Shown piece after piece: positions 56,175-64,000 of a DNA stretch of 64,000 bases (positions within the stretch are counted from its first letter, which is position 1; each line of letters starts with the position of its first letter). The notes beneath the pieces are model-generated. The model searched no databases and had not been told where the DNA came from. It saw only the letters and a list, made by a program, of their open reading frames with translations. The position numbers and the translations under genes were made by a program. This stretch comes from Burkholderiales bacterium (lineage in GTDB: Bacteria > Pseudomonadota > Gammaproteobacteria > Burkholderiales > SHXO01): contig JADZGB010000002.1 in the NCBI GenBank assembly GCA_020854105.1, positions 313,695 through 377,694 of the forward strand, written 5' to 3'.

Positions 56175-57316
56175 GGCACACCCGTGACGAGGTGAATGAA
56201 TCCGGCCCGGTACCACGCGTATAGCGGCTCGGACAGAGAAACCCTGAGATCGGGGCCGGGCCGCAGGCTGCCGGCGTCGGCCAGCGCGCGCAGGTGCTTG
56301 GCCGCTGTCCCGTCCAGGGGTTCCAACTCGCCGTTGAGAAATATCTCCCTGCCGTTGTAGAGCATGCGGCTCTTGCGGTCGAGTGCGACCCCATGACGCC
56401 ACGCGAGACGCTCGAAGACAGAGCGTCCCAGGGCTTGAGCCGGCGGCGTGAAGAACACGCTGGGCTTCGGTTCGGTGAGGTAGCAGCCGAGAAAGCGCGA
56501 GACGTCCGCGCGGCTCCAGCGGATGCGCGCCAGCTGCTCCGCAGCCCGGTCGATCAGACCGGCGCCCAGTCTCCCGGGCGTATGCGTGGGGGTCAGATCC
56601 GGATCCGTGTACAACCCCTCGCGTTTCACCCGATCCTGCAGCCAGGCGAGGAACTGGGACGTGAGTTCCTGCCATGCCGGTGCGCGAAAGCCGATGGAAT
56701 AGGTCATGCACGCGGTCATCGCCGTGCCGTCGTGCGCGTAGGAAGGCGGCAGGTACAGCATGTCGCCCGGCCCGAGCCTCCACTCCTGCGTTGGCGCGAA
56801 ACGGCGCAGGAGCTTGAGCGGCGCACCCTGCACCAGGCCCAGGTCGCGCTGCCGTCCGATGCGCCAGCGACGTATGCCAGGGCCCTGGAGAAGGAATACG
56901 TCGTAAGAGTCCACGTGCGGACCCACGCCTCCGCCAGGCGCGGCATAGCTCGCCATCACGTCGTCGAGCCGGGCATTGGGCAGGAAGCGGAAGGCGCGCA
57001 GCAGGTCGTGGGCGGCCTGCACGTGATGATTCAGATCCTGCACCAGCAGCGTCCACCCGCGTTCACCAAGACTGCGGAACGCGGAAGGCCGAAATGGTCC
57101 GTGCAGGACCTGCCAGTTGCGACGGCGGCCGCGCACGACGATCCGCGACTCGACGTGCTCGTCGCACGCCAGACGCATCAATTCGTGGGCGTCGATGGCA
57201 CCGGCGAATCCCGGCACGGCGCCGCGCACCAGCAGCGGTCGCTTCTGCCAGTGTCTCGCCAGGAACTGTGCCGGTGTCGCGCCGCCCAGCAACCGGCGAG
57301 AGGAATCTCTTGGCAT
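56171..57316 (-). CDS. roxA: Cupin-type 2-oxoglutarate/Fe(II) oxygenase RoxA (YcfD family)
   Basis: Ribosomal oxygenase family; E. coli RoxA hydroxylates an arginine of ribosomal protein L16 (uL16). The 381-residue protein has the JmjC-like iron triad His134, Asp136 (GPHVDSYD) and His195 (LPPSYAHDG), and a C-terminal dimerisation and winged-helix region with SVFFTPP and FLNGELEPLDG. It overlaps the DUF7931-like gene, which is downstream on the same strand. The 98-base gap to the divergent peroxiredoxin gene contains TAGAAT at 57378-57383. The symbol is by analogy with E. coli. Confidence 0.88.
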   Translation of the reverse strand: MPRDSSRRLLGGATPAQFLARHWQKRPLLVRGAVPGFAGAIDAHELMRLACDEHVESRIVVRGRRRNWQVLHGPFRPSAFRSLGERGWTLLVQDLNHHVQAAHDLLRAFRFLPNARLDDVMASYAAPGGGVGPHVDSYDVFLLQGPGIRRWRIGRQRDLGLVQGAPLKLLRRFAPTQEWRLGPGDMLYLPPSYAHDGTAMTACMTYSIGFRAPAWQELTSQFLAWLQDRVKREGLYTDPDLTPTHTPGRLGAGLIDRAAEQLARIRWSRADVSRFLGCYLTEPKPSVFFTPPAQALGRSVFERLAWRHGVALDRKSRMLYNGREIFLNGELEPLDGTAAKHLRALADAGSLRPGPDLRVSLSEPLYAWYRAGFIHLVTGVP

Positions 57317-57414
57317 GCGCGGATTATAGGGGCGGCAATCGGGTGCTGGCGCAAGACGTCGGCGCGGATGAAATGGGCTAGAATCGACTCAGGTTTCGTG
57401 TACACGGTGGCCGG

Positions 57415-57882
57415 ATGCTCAAGGTCGGGGCGCGTGCTCCCGGGTTCGAACTGGCGGACTCGGAGATGGAAGTGGTGGACCTGTCGACTTTCGCGGGCAA
57501 GCCCGTCGTCCTCTATTTCTATCCGAAGGACGGCACGCCGGGCTGCACCATGGAAGCGATAGAGTTCAGTGAACTCGCCGACCAGTTCGAGGCGCTCGGT
57601 GCCATCGTGCTGGGCGTGAGCATGGACGACTGCCTCAGCCACGGCTCGTTTCGCGACAGGCACGGCCTGTCGGTGGAACTTCTGGCCGATCCCGACGGCG
57701 AGGTGTGCCGCAGCTACGACGTGCTGGAGGAGCGCGAACTGGACGGCCAGAAGCGCTCGGGAGTGGTACGTTCCACTTACGTCATCGACCGCGACGGGAT
57801 CATCCGGCACGCTCTGTATCATGTCGCCCCGAAGGGGCACGCCGCCGAGGTGTTGCGTCTGGTGAAAGCGCTTCCCCGTTGA
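57415..57882 (+). CDS. bcp: Thiol peroxidase of the Bcp/PrxQ family
   Basis: Reduces hydroperoxides with thioredoxin. The 155-residue protein has VVLYFYPKDGTPGCTMEA with peroxidatic Cys44. The resolving Cys usually found five residues later is absent (Ile49), so it may use another Cys (for example in MDDCLSH or GEVCRSYD) or work as a 1-Cys enzyme. Other family features (GVSMDDCLSHGSFRDRHGL, RSTYVIDRDGIIRHALYHV) fit. ATG 57415 is the start; the gene is divergent from roxA. Confidence 0.92.
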   Translation: MLKVGARAPGFELADSEMEVVDLSTFAGKPVVLYFYPKDGTPGCTMEAIEFSELADQFEALGAIVLGVSMDDCLSHGSFRDRHGLSVELLADPDGEVCRSYDVLEERELDGQKRSGVVRSTYVIDRDGIIRHALYHVAPKGHAAEVLRLVKALPR

Positions 57883-57980
57883 CCGGGGGTGGCGCGCGGG
57901 CACGTCCGGTGCCCCACCTTTCGGATCAACCCGTATCCGGATCGGCCGGTACCCGGGTCAACCAGTACAGGATCACGCCA

Positions 57981-58460
57981 TTGCAGATCACCAAGAACAC
58001 CGTCGTCAGCCTGAGCTATCGTCTCACCAATGCCCAGGGTGAACTGATCGAGGAAACCGATCAACCCATCAGCTACCTGCACGGTGGCTACCACGGGATC
58101 TTTCCCGGCGTGGAGAAGGCGTTGGACGGTAAGCAGGCCGGCTTCCAATGCGACGTCAAGCTCGAGCCGGAGGACGCGTTCGGAGAGTACGAGGCATCGC
58201 TGGTGCGAGTCGAACCGCGCAATCTGTTTCCCCCCAACGTCAAGGTCGGCATGCAGTTCGAGGGAGGCTCCGAACAGTCGGGTGAGACACGTGTCTACAC
58301 GGTCACCGACGTGGCGGACGACAAGATCGTCGTGGACGGCAACCACCCGCTCGCAGGGCAGGGCGTGGTCTTCTCCTGCGTGGTCACCGAGGTGCGCAGC
58401 GCCAGTTCGGAGGAGGTCACCCACGGGCACGTGCACGGCCCGCATGGGCATCATCACTGA
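57981..58460 (+). CDS. slyD: FKBP-type peptidyl-prolyl isomerase SlyD
   Basis: Prolyl isomerase and chaperone with a metal-binding tail. The 159-residue protein has VSLSYRLTNAQGELIEETD, the SYLHGGYHGIFPGVEKALDGK core and the chaperone insert (PEDAFGEYEASLVRVEP...). It ends in a His-rich tail (THGHVHGPHGHHH), shorter than E. coli SlyD's. The start is TTG 57981, which gives the family-type QITKNTVV N-terminus; AGGA lies 8 bases upstream and no ATG is suitable. Identification is secure; the start is probable. Confidence 0.9.
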   Translation: MQITKNTVVSLSYRLTNAQGELIEETDQPISYLHGGYHGIFPGVEKALDGKQAGFQCDVKLEPEDAFGEYEASLVRVEPRNLFPPNVKVGMQFEGGSEQSGETRVYTVTDVADDKIVVDGNHPLAGQGVVFSCVVTEVRSASSEEVTHGHVHGPHGHHH

Positions 58461-58526
58461 AGTCCGTGACGCGCGGGTGAAGCGTGATTCGTGAACCGCG
58501 CGCTCGCCATCCCGGCGCGAGCCGTG

Positions 58527-58561
58527 GGCCCCGCGATTCGTGACGCGCGAATCGCGGGGCC
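58527..58561. repeat. Perfect 14-bp inverted repeat between slyD and pqqE
   Basis: Arms GGCCCCGCGATTCG (58527-58540) and CGAATCGCGGGGCC (58548-58561) with a 7-base loop lie between two convergent genes. No T-run follows on either strand. A related GTGATTCGTGA sequence lies nearby (58486-58496), and similar GATTSGTGA units occur before the DAHP-synthase-like gene at 16254-16334. It may be a terminator-like hairpin or a scattered palindromic element. Confidence 0.6.
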
Positions 58562-58576
58562 TGCACCAGTTTCTGG

Positions 58577-59737
58577 CTAGACTTCTTCCTTCTTGTTCTC
58601 TGCGCCGCTCAGCCGGCGCGAGTTGGCATCGTCGCGGAATACGAGGGGATGCGCGGTTACGGGCTTGCCGGGCATCTGCGCCTTCTCCACCACGCTCGTG
58701 ACCAGTCCGTGATGCGGAGACAAATCGCAGATGGGGTCGGCGTTGGTTGCATCGCCGGTGAGCATGAACGCCTGGCAGCGGCAGCCACCGTAGTCGTTCT
58801 CCTTCTCCGGGCAACTGCGGCAGGGCTCCTTCATCCAGGCGTCGCCGCGGTAGGCGTTGAAGCCCGGTGACTCGTTCCAGATCCAGGTGATGTCGTGCTC
58901 GCGCACGTTCGGAAACGTCAGGCCCGGCAGCATGCGCGCCTCGTGACAGGGCAGGGCGAGCCCATCGGAGGTGACGTTGAGGAAGGTCGTCCCCCAGCCG
59001 TTCATGCACTTCTTCGGGCGATTCGCGTAGTAGTCCGGGACGACGAAGTACACCTTGATTCTGTTGCCGACCCGGGCGCGAAACGCATTGGTCACTTCCT
59101 CGGCGCGGACGAGCTGCTCCCTGCTTGGAAGGAGGTGATCGCGGTTGATCATCGCCCACGAGTAATACTGCGTGTTGGCGAGTTCGACGTGGTCGACCTC
59201 CATCGCTTCGGCCATCTCCAGGATCTGCTGGATGTGGTCGATGTTCATGCGATGCAGGACGACGTTCAGCACCATCGGATAATCGTACTGCTTGATCAAC
59301 TTCGCGACCCGGGACTTCAGCTCGAAGGTCTTCGTGCTCGAAAGGAAGTCGTTCATCTCGCGCGTGGAATCCTGGAACGAGAGCTGGATCTGTCCCAGCC
59401 CGCCTTCCTTGAATGCAGCGATGCGCTTCTCGGTCAGGCCGATGCCGGAGGTGATCAGGTTGACGTAGTATCCCAGCCGGCTCGACTCCGCGACCATGGT
59501 CTCGACGTCGTCGCGCATGAGCGGCTCGCCGCCGCTGATGCCCAGTTGCACCGCGCCCAATTCACGCGCCTGTCGAAACACGCGCAGCCAGTCCTCGGTC
59601 GACAGCTCCGGCCCATACCGGCTGTAGTCGGTCGGGTTGTAGCAGAAGACACAGTGCAGCGGGCACTTGTACGTGATCTCCGCGTTTACCCAAAGCGGCC
59701 TGCTAACCGGTTCTCGCGCGGATCCAGCCTTTTCCAT
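58577..59737 (-). CDS. pqqE: PQQ synthesis radical SAM protein PqqE
   Basis: Joins the Glu and Tyr side chains of PqqA by a radical SAM reaction, the first step of PQQ formation. The 386-residue protein has the radical SAM motif CPLHCVFC (CxxxCxxC) near residue 24, GGEPLMRDD, and the C-terminal SPASM cysteines ([30 protein letters not shown]). The start is ATG 59737, preceded by GGAGG and overlapping pqqD by 35 bases. The long upstream open frame is only a shadow of pqqD. It is the last gene of the operon. Confidence 0.97.
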   Translation of the reverse strand: MEKAGSAREPVSRPLWVNAEITYKCPLHCVFCYNPTDYSRYGPELSTEDWLRVFRQARELGAVQLGISGGEPLMRDDVETMVAESSRLGYYVNLITSGIGLTEKRIAAFKEGGLGQIQLSFQDSTREMNDFLSSTKTFELKSRVAKLIKQYDYPMVLNVVLHRMNIDHIQQILEMAEAMEVDHVELANTQYYSWAMINRDHLLPSREQLVRAEEVTNAFRARVGNRIKVYFVVPDYYANRPKKCMNGWGTTFLNVTSDGLALPCHEARMLPGLTFPNVREHDITWIWNESPGFNAYRGDAWMKEPCRSCPEKENDYGGCRCQAFMLTGDATNADPICDLSPHHGLVTSVVEKAQMPGKPVTAHPLVFRDDANSRRLSGAENKKEEV

Positions 59738-59993
59738 GTGCGACCTCCAGGAATTGCAGCACGTCGTCGCGCAGATCGACCCCCGGGAACGTGGCCTCCA
59801 GGTCGGCCACGATCCGTTCGGCACTGCGCTCGCCGTCGATGCGCTTCATGATCTCGCCGGCGCTTCCCTGCAGCTTCACCATGCCTTCGGGATAGAGCAG
59901 AACGAAGCTTTCCTGCGCCGGTTCCCATTGGAACCGGAACTGGCGCTGGAGTTCGAGCACACGGTCGAGTGCGAGCGGCACAGGCGCGCTCAT
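59703..59993 (-). CDS. pqqD: PQQ synthesis peptide chaperone PqqD
   Basis: Binds PqqA and presents it to PqqE. The 96-residue RRE-fold protein has [29 protein letters not shown]-like GEIMKRIDG and [20 protein letters not shown]. The ATG at 59993 overlaps the pqqC stop in an ATGA arrangement, and the 3' end overlaps pqqE. The order pqqBCDE is as expected. Confidence 0.95.
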   Translation of the reverse strand: MSAPVPLALDRVLELQRQFRFQWEPAQESFVLLYPEGMVKLQGSAGEIMKRIDGERSAERIVADLEATFPGVDLRDDVLQFLEVAHGKGWIRARTG

Positions 59994-60703
59994 TTCTTCT
60001 GACCGATGCCGAGATTGACCTGCATGGCATCGAGCATGCTCCATAGCACGTCGAGCTTGAACTGCAGGATCTCGAGCGCCCGCTCCTGCTGGGCGCGCGT
60101 GGTGTAATGATCGAGCGTGAAGCCGAGCGCGAACTGGACGTCGCGGCGCGCTTCGGACAGCCGCTTGCGAAAGTACTGATAGCCGTCCTTGTCGATCCAG
60201 GGATAGTGCTCCGGCCAGGTGTCGAGCCGTCTCTGGTGGATCTCGGGTGCGAACATCTCCGTGAGCGAGGAGGTCACTGCCTCCTGCCACGGCCGCGTGC
60301 GCGCGAAGTCGATGTATGCATCCACGGCGAAACGCACGCCGGGAAGCACGTGCTCGTGCGAAACGATGTCCACTCGCTGCAGCCCGACCGCCTCCCCCAG
60401 GCGCAACCAGGCTTCGATGCCGCCCTCGTCGCCGGCGCGGCCGTCATGGTCGATGATGCGGGTGATCCACTCGCGCCGCACGTCGCGCATCGGACAGTTG
60501 GACATGATCGCCGCGTCCTTGAGCGGGATCGCCGTCTGGTAGTAGAAGCGGTTGATGACCCAGCCCTGCACCTGTTCGCGGGTGCATCCGCCGCTGTTCA
60601 TGGCGATGTGGAACGGGTGATGGATGTGGTAGCGCTTGCCCTTGTCGCGCAGGCGTTGCTCGAATTCCTCGCGGCTCCAGGGCAGTTTCTCGGGTGCACC
60701 CAT
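59990..60703 (-). CDS. pqqC: Pyrroloquinoline-quinone synthase PqqC
   Basis: Cofactor-free oxidase that performs the last ring closure and eight-electron oxidation to PQQ. The 237-residue all-helical protein has [40 protein letters not shown] and [24 protein letters not shown], containing the conserved active-site His, Tyr, Arg and Lys residues. It starts 15 bases after pqqB and overlaps pqqD by 4 bases. Confidence 0.97.
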   Translation of the reverse strand: MGAPEKLPWSREEFEQRLRDKGKRYHIHHPFHIAMNSGGCTREQVQGWVINRFYYQTAIPLKDAAIMSNCPMRDVRREWITRIIDHDGRAGDEGGIEAWLRLGEAVGLQRVDIVSHEHVLPGVRFAVDAYIDFARTRPWQEAVTSSLTEMFAPEIHQRRLDTWPEHYPWIDKDGYQYFRKRLSEARRDVQFALGFTLDHYTTRAQQERALEILQFKLDVLWSMLDAMQVNLGIGQKK

Positions 60704-60718
60704 TGTCGTCTCCTGGCT

Positions 60719-61633
60719 CTACAGCTCGATCTCCATACCGTCGAACGCGACCTCGATGCCTGCCGCGCGCAGCTGCGCGCGTTCGGCCGAGTCCTCGTCG
60801 AGGATCGGATTGGTGTTGTTGATGTGGATGAGTACCTTGTGCTTCGCGCGCAGCGGCTCGAGCACGTCGATCATGCCGCCGGGCCCCGACTGCGGAAGAT
60901 GGCCGATCTCCCGCGCGCGCTTCTTCGACACGCCCAGACGGATCATCTCGTCGTCCGTCCAGAACGTGCCGTCGACCATCACCGCGTCGGCCGACTTCAG
61001 CAACGGCTCGAGATGCGGTTCGATCTCGCCCAGGCCGGGCGCGTAGAAAAGGCTTCTGCCGCTTCGCCTGTCGACGATGCGCAGGCCCACGTTGTCGCCT
61101 TCGTGCGGGTTGTCGCGATGCGGTGAATACGGCGGCGCCTTGCTCTTGAGCGCGACGCTCTCGAACTGCAGGTGCTCGATGCCGTCGATGGAGAAGCTGC
61201 TGCCTGCCTCGATCGGAAGGCGGTGCCGGTTCACGCCCGCGTAATGGCCGAGAATGCCGAACAGAGGGTTTCCGGTGGTCAGATCCTCGTGGACCATGTC
61301 GGTGCACCAGATCTCCAGCGGCTTGCCCTCGCGCAGCATGAGCAAGCCGGTGGTGTGGTCGATCTGACCGTCCACGAGCACGATCGCCCGAATGCCGGTG
61401 TCGCGAATCGAGCGGCCGGGTTGCAGCGGCGCGAACGACTTGATCTGCGCGAGAACGTCCGGCGAGGCGTTGAACAGAACCCAGTTGATGCCGTCCGACG
61501 ACAGGCAGATCGACGATTGTGTGCGCGGTTGGGCGCGCATGGTGCCCTTGCGCACTCCATCACAGTTGCGGCAGTTGCAGTTCCACTGCGGGAATCCCCC
61601 GCCCGCTGCCGCGCCCAGAACCCTTATTCGCAT
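60719..61633 (-). CDS. pqqB: PQQ synthesis protein PqqB
   Basis: Metallo-beta-lactamase-fold hydroxylase/carrier in PQQ synthesis. The 304-residue protein begins [19 protein letters not shown], the PqqB hallmark, with [11 protein letters not shown] (zinc-type cysteines), [16 protein letters not shown] in place of the usual HxHxDH, and [12 protein letters not shown]. It follows the hairpin terminator after pqqA; GGGGAA lies before its ATG. Confidence 0.96.
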   Translation of the reverse strand: MRIRVLGAAAGGGFPQWNCNCRNCDGVRKGTMRAQPRTQSSICLSSDGINWVLFNASPDVLAQIKSFAPLQPGRSIRDTGIRAIVLVDGQIDHTTGLLMLREGKPLEIWCTDMVHEDLTTGNPLFGILGHYAGVNRHRLPIEAGSSFSIDGIEHLQFESVALKSKAPPYSPHRDNPHEGDNVGLRIVDRRSGRSLFYAPGLGEIEPHLEPLLKSADAVMVDGTFWTDDEMIRLGVSKKRAREIGHLPQSGPGGMIDVLEPLRAKHKVLIHINNTNPILDEDSAERAQLRAAGIEVAFDGMEIEL

Positions 61634-61654
61634 TTCGTTCCCCGAGAACGCTCC

Positions 61655-61681
61655 AAAAACAAAAGCCCCTTGCGGGGCTTT
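61655..61681 (-). terminator. Terminator/attenuator between pqqA and pqqB
   Basis: On the minus strand AAAGCCCC pairs perfectly with GGGGCTTT (8 bp, 61662-61669 with 61674-61681) around a GCAA tetraloop (GNRA class), followed by TGTTTTT. This is an ideal intrinsic terminator placed after pqqA (18 bases past its stop). Partial read-through would give much pqqA mRNA and less pqqBCDE. Confidence 0.85.
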
Positions 61682-61699
61682 CGTTCAACCGCGAGGGTA

Positions 61700-61771
61700 T
61701 CAGCGGTTGTAGATGTACATCGTGACTTCGAAACCGAAGCGCATCTCGGTAAATTCAGGCTTGGTCCACAT
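61700..61771 (-). CDS. pqqA: PQQ precursor peptide PqqA
   Basis: The 23-residue peptide from which PQQ is made. It begins MWTKPEF and ends MYIYNR, with Glu15 and Tyr19 spaced as E-x3-Y (FEVTMY), the two residues cross-linked by PqqE. The rest of the peptide supplies the leader bound by PqqD. GGAG lies 8 bases before the ATG. It heads the pqqABCDE operon and is too short for ordinary gene finders. Confidence 0.97.
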   Translation of the reverse strand: MWTKPEFTEMRFGFEVTMYIYNR

Positions 61772-61930
61772 AGTCTTCTCCAGTATTAAGGGTTATCATT
61801 CGAGCTTTCCGCCTCGGATCGTGGCGCGATCGAAGCGGAGAACCCTGCCTGCCCAGGGCCAGAAGCCTCCTGCGGCCGAAGAGTTCAATCGTATTGTCTG
61901 GGAGCGCATTGCGCGGTCCCACAAAAAAAT

Positions 61931-61959
61931 CAGCAATTGCTGCTCATGAATATCATGAG
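61931..61959. promoter_or_regulatory. Two adjacent palindromes upstream of tonB
   Basis: CAGCAATTGCTG (61931-61942) is a perfect 12-bp palindrome, and CTCATGA-ATA-TCATGAG (61943-61959) is a 7-bp inverted repeat; they touch. The region is AT-rich for this genome and lies 63 bases before the tonB start within the 250-base gap shared with the divergent pqqA. They look like operator sites; the protein is unknown. The rest of the gap shows no gene. Confidence 0.5.
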
Positions 61960-62021
61960 ATTGCCGCGCGCTGGGCGTGTTGCGCTTTACTCGCGTTGGC
62001 CGCGTCTTCTACCCTCGCGAC

Positions 62022-63596
62022 ATGTCAAGCACGACCGCGGCTGATCCGCTGGATCTCGATCAGGAGTGGTACCGCGACCGTCCCGCGGTCTGGGCGCTCG
62101 CGATCTCGCTCGTGCTGCATGTCACGGTCGTGGCCTTGCTCCCCACGTTGAGTGCGCCGCGTCCGGAGGAGAAGATCCTCACTGTCGAGCTGGCCAAGCC
62201 CGAGCCGGTGAAGCCGCCTCCCGAGCCCAAGCCCGAGCCGAAGAAGGAGCGCAAGGCGCCGGCGGCGAAGAAGACGGTGCAGCAGAAGCCCATCGCGCCG
62301 AAGCGGCTCGAGCGCACGCCGCCGACTCGGCGTGTGGAGCCGCAGCAGCCGGTGCCGCCGAGGTCGATACCTACTCCGGAGCCTCGCGTTGAGCCGCAGG
62401 TGGTGCAGCCGCAGCAGCCCCTGCCGCCGGTGGCGCGCAGCGAGCCACGCCCCGAAGCGCGGCCGGTGCAACCGCTGCCGCAGACGCCGCAGCCACGCGT
62501 CGAGCCGCAGCCGATGCGCAATGAGCCGCGGCCGGAACCCCAGGTCGCGCAGCCGCGTCCCGTTGCACCGCAGCCGCGGCCCGACACGCCGCCGACAGCC
62601 CGTGCGAGGCCGGTGGCGCCAGCCCCGGTGACACGCGCAGAACCCTCGCAGACGCCGCCACCGCCCGTGATCCGCACCGAGCCCCGGCGCGAGATCGTGG
62701 CTGCCCCGCCCGTGGCGCGGCCCGAGGTCCTGCCCGTGCCGCGCGCCGATGTGCAGCCGACAATCACGGTGCCGCCGCGTGCGGACGTCCCCCAGGAGCA
62801 ACCGCGCGTCGCACCTGTCCCGGAGGCGCGTCCGCAGGTGGTGCAGCAGGCGCCCGTGCCGCGGCCCGAGTTGCGCAGCGAGCCCGCGCGGCCGCAGCCG
62901 CGGGTGGAACAGCCCCGCCCGCAGATGGCACAGCAGGCACCGCGCGTCGAGTCTGTCCCGCAGGCGCGTGCGCAGGTGGTGCAGCAGGCTCCCGCGCCGC
63001 GCCCGGAACTGCACAGCGAACCGGCACGGTCTCAGCCGCGCGTGGAGCAGCCCCGCCCGCAGGTGGTGCAGCAGGCGCCGCGCGCCGAACCGAACGTGCA
63101 GCCGCGCGCACCCGAGCCCGTGGCGCAGCCCGTTCCGCGTCCCACCACCACCGTACAGTCGCCGCGCGAGACGCCTCCCACGCCATCGGCACCCGTGGCA
63201 CCGGTCGCGCCGGCACCGCCCGCGGGCACGGCAGCCGCGCCGGTGCCGCCGCCGGCTGCGCGGCCAGCGGCAGAGCAGACAGACAGCGGCGTGCTCGATC
63301 GCTTCGCCCTGGAAATCCAGTCGCGCGTGGGCAAACTCGTCAAGGAGCGTGGCGAGCGTGCCTATCCCCGGCTCGCACGGGAGCGCAGGTGGGAGGGTAC
63401 GACGCAGGTGGCTGTCGAATTCGGCTCGGACGGCAAGCTCAAGCGCGTGTCGGTAGCCGAGAGCAGCGGCCATGCGATTCTCGACCAGAGGGCGATCGAG
63501 ATGGTCAGGGAAGTCCTGCCCAACGTCCCGCGCGAGTTGCGCAACAAGACCTTCACGGTGAAGCTTCCGATTCTCTTCAAGCTCAAGGAATCCTGA
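62022..63596 (+). CDS. tonB: TonB energy-transducer protein with long proline-rich spacer
   Basis: Couples inner-membrane proton force to outer-membrane TonB-dependent receptors. The ~524-residue protein has an N-terminal membrane anchor (VWALAISLVLHVTVVALLPTL with the functional His), a Pro/Glu/Lys segment, and a very long periplasmic spacer (~65-420) rich in Pro, Arg, Gln and Val. The C-terminal TonB domain follows (RRWEGTTQVAVEFGSDGKLKRVSVAESSGHAILDQRAIEMVREVLP). ATG 62022 starts MSSTTAADP, fitting the anchor; ATG 61977 is less likely. No exbB/exbD are adjacent. The spacer contains the 46-residue repeat at 62823-63098. Confidence 0.92.
   Translation: MSSTTAADPLDLDQEWYRDRPAVWALAISLVLHVTVVALLPTLSAPRPEEKILTVELAKPEPVKPPPEPKPEPKKERKAPAAKKTVQQKPIAPKRLERTPPTRRVEPQQPVPPRSIPTPEPRVEPQVVQPQQPLPPVARSEPRPEARPVQPLPQTPQPRVEPQPMRNEPRPEPQVAQPRPVAPQPRPDTPPTARARPVAPAPVTRAEPSQTPPPPVIRTEPRREIVAAPPVARPEVLPVPRADVQPTITVPPRADVPQEQPRVAPVPEARPQVVQQAPVPRPELRSEPARPQPRVEQPRPQMAQQAPRVESVPQARAQVVQQAPAPRPELHSEPARSQPRVEQPRPQVVQQAPRAEPNVQPRAPEPVAQPVPRPTTTVQSPRETPPTPSAPVAPVAPAPPAGTAAAPVPPPAARPAAEQTDSGVLDRFALEIQSRVGKLVKERGERAYPRLARERRWEGTTQVAVEFGSDGKLKRVSVAESSGHAILDQRAIEMVREVLPNVPRELRNKTFTVKLPILFKLKES
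62823..63098 (+). repeat. Tandem 138-bp (46-residue) repeat inside tonB
   Basis: Two tandem units (62823-62960 and 62961-63098) encode 46-residue segments sharing QVVQQAP.PRPEL.SEPAR.QPRVEQPRPQ..QQAP. The units differ at several positions in DNA and protein. They lie in the proline-rich spacer of TonB and probably arose by tandem duplication. Confidence 0.85.
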
Positions 63597-63629
63597 GCGT
63601 CCGCCGGTACCGCGGGCGCAACGTGCGCG

Positions 63630-64000
63630 ATGTCCGGCCCGCTGACCCTCTATCCGCCTCTCGAGCCCGCCGACGTGCTGCAGCTTCCCGTGGAGCACGG
63701 GCACGCGCTGCACGTGGAGGTGTGCGGCGCCGTGCACGGTGAACCGGTACTGTTCCTGCACGGCGGTCCGGGCAGCAGTACCAATCCGAACCATCGCCGC
63801 TTCTTCGACCCTTCGTTCTATCGCATCGTGCTGTTCGACCAGCGCGGCTGCGGCAGATCCACGCCCGCGGGAGAGACTGCCGACAACACCACGCAGGATC
63901 TGATCGCGGATATCGAGCGGCTGCGCCAGTTCCTCGGCGTGCAGCGCTGGGTGCTGTTCGGCGGTTCGTGGGGCGGCACGCTCGCGCTCTCCTACGCCCA
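63630..64000 (+). CDS. pip: Proline iminopeptidase, N-terminal part (cut by window end)
   Basis: Removes N-terminal proline from peptides. The first ~123 residues are present: MSGPLTLYPPLEP, LHVEVCGAVHGEPVLFLHGGPGSSTNPNHRRFFDPSFYRIVLFDQRGCGRSTP, which is the S33-family signature, and the nucleophile elbow GGSWGG (Ser near residue 113). The rest, including the catalytic Asp and His, lies past base 64000. It starts 33 bases after tonB. Confidence 0.92.
   Translation, partial: MSGPLTLYPPLEPADVLQLPVEHGHALHVEVCGAVHGEPVLFLHGGPGSSTNPNHRRFFDPSFYRIVLFDQRGCGRSTPAGETADNTTQDLIADIERLRQFLGVQRWVLFGGSWGGTLALSYA

Noticed and set aside
61713..61949. Plus-strand 78-codon open frame across pqqA
   Set aside because: It is antisense to pqqA, lacks a good ribosome-binding site and resembles no known protein.
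62823..63098. CRISPR-like repeat in tonB
   Set aside because: The units are 138 bp, in frame and protein-coding with no spacers; it is a coding duplication.

Overview
This is a 64 kb stretch of GC-rich chromosome (roughly two thirds G+C) with dense housekeeping genes. I see no rRNA, tRNA, insertion sequence, phage or CRISPR array. Gene content and order point to a betaproteobacterium. Examples are glnE beside a giant AsmA-like protein and tldD, dapA-bamC, aat-bpt, and a membrane-anchor-less RnfB near nth. Flagella, PQQ synthesis and a quinoprotein relay cluster suggest a motile aerobe that oxidises alcohols or other substrates periplasmically, perhaps Rhodocyclales or a related order. The exact taxon cannot be fixed from sequence alone.

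Layout. 1-2044: the end of alaS and a secreted START-like protein. 2146-7151 (minus): ilvE, a small zinc-finger protein, a YheT-like hydrolase, a phosphomannomutase/phosphoglucomutase and an EAL-HDOD signalling protein in one run. 7248-17971: a DsbA-family protein, glnE, a YhdP-like giant envelope protein, tldD, a DAHP-synthase-like gene and a cyclic-nucleotide-binding protein. 17987-22471: a cobalamin-binding protein, an ATP:cob(I)alamin adenosyltransferase and a large CHASE-PAS-PAS-GAF-GGDEF diguanylate cyclase.

22432-26119 is a quinoprotein electron-relay cluster: two SoxH-like metallohydrolases, a fused SoxY-SoxZ-like carrier and two small cytochromes c, closed by a strong terminator. Its natural partner is the complete pqqABCDE operon at 58577-61771 (minus), where pqqA is separated from pqqB by a hairpin terminator/attenuator. 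No PQQ-dependent dehydrogenase is in the window, so the enzyme these genes serve must lie elsewhere.

26184-37591 carries a DUF1841 protein, nth, a chemoreceptor, and a minus-strand run of aat, bpt, an enoyl-CoA hydratase-like gene, pyrD, a 1176-residue multi-cofactor flavoprotein and rnfB, with sodC upstream. 37800-51701 is a flagellar block: the fleS/fleR two-component pair, a textbook sigma-54 promoter, then fliEFGHIJK and fliLMNOPQR, covering basal body, switch, export ATPase and export gate. 51706-58460 holds a methyltransferase, dapA, bamC, an MBL hydrolase, a small lipoprotein, a RoxA-type ribosomal oxygenase with an uncharacterised partner, a peroxiredoxin and slyD. After pqq come a tonB with an unusually long proline-rich spacer and the start of a proline iminopeptidase cut by the window edge.

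The most interesting points are the quinoprotein relay cluster with PQQ operon, the pqqA/pqqB attenuator, the giant GltD/PyrK-like flavoprotein next to pyrD and rnfB, the sigma-54 promoter of fliE, and two intergenic repeat loci with related GATTSGTGA-type sequence.
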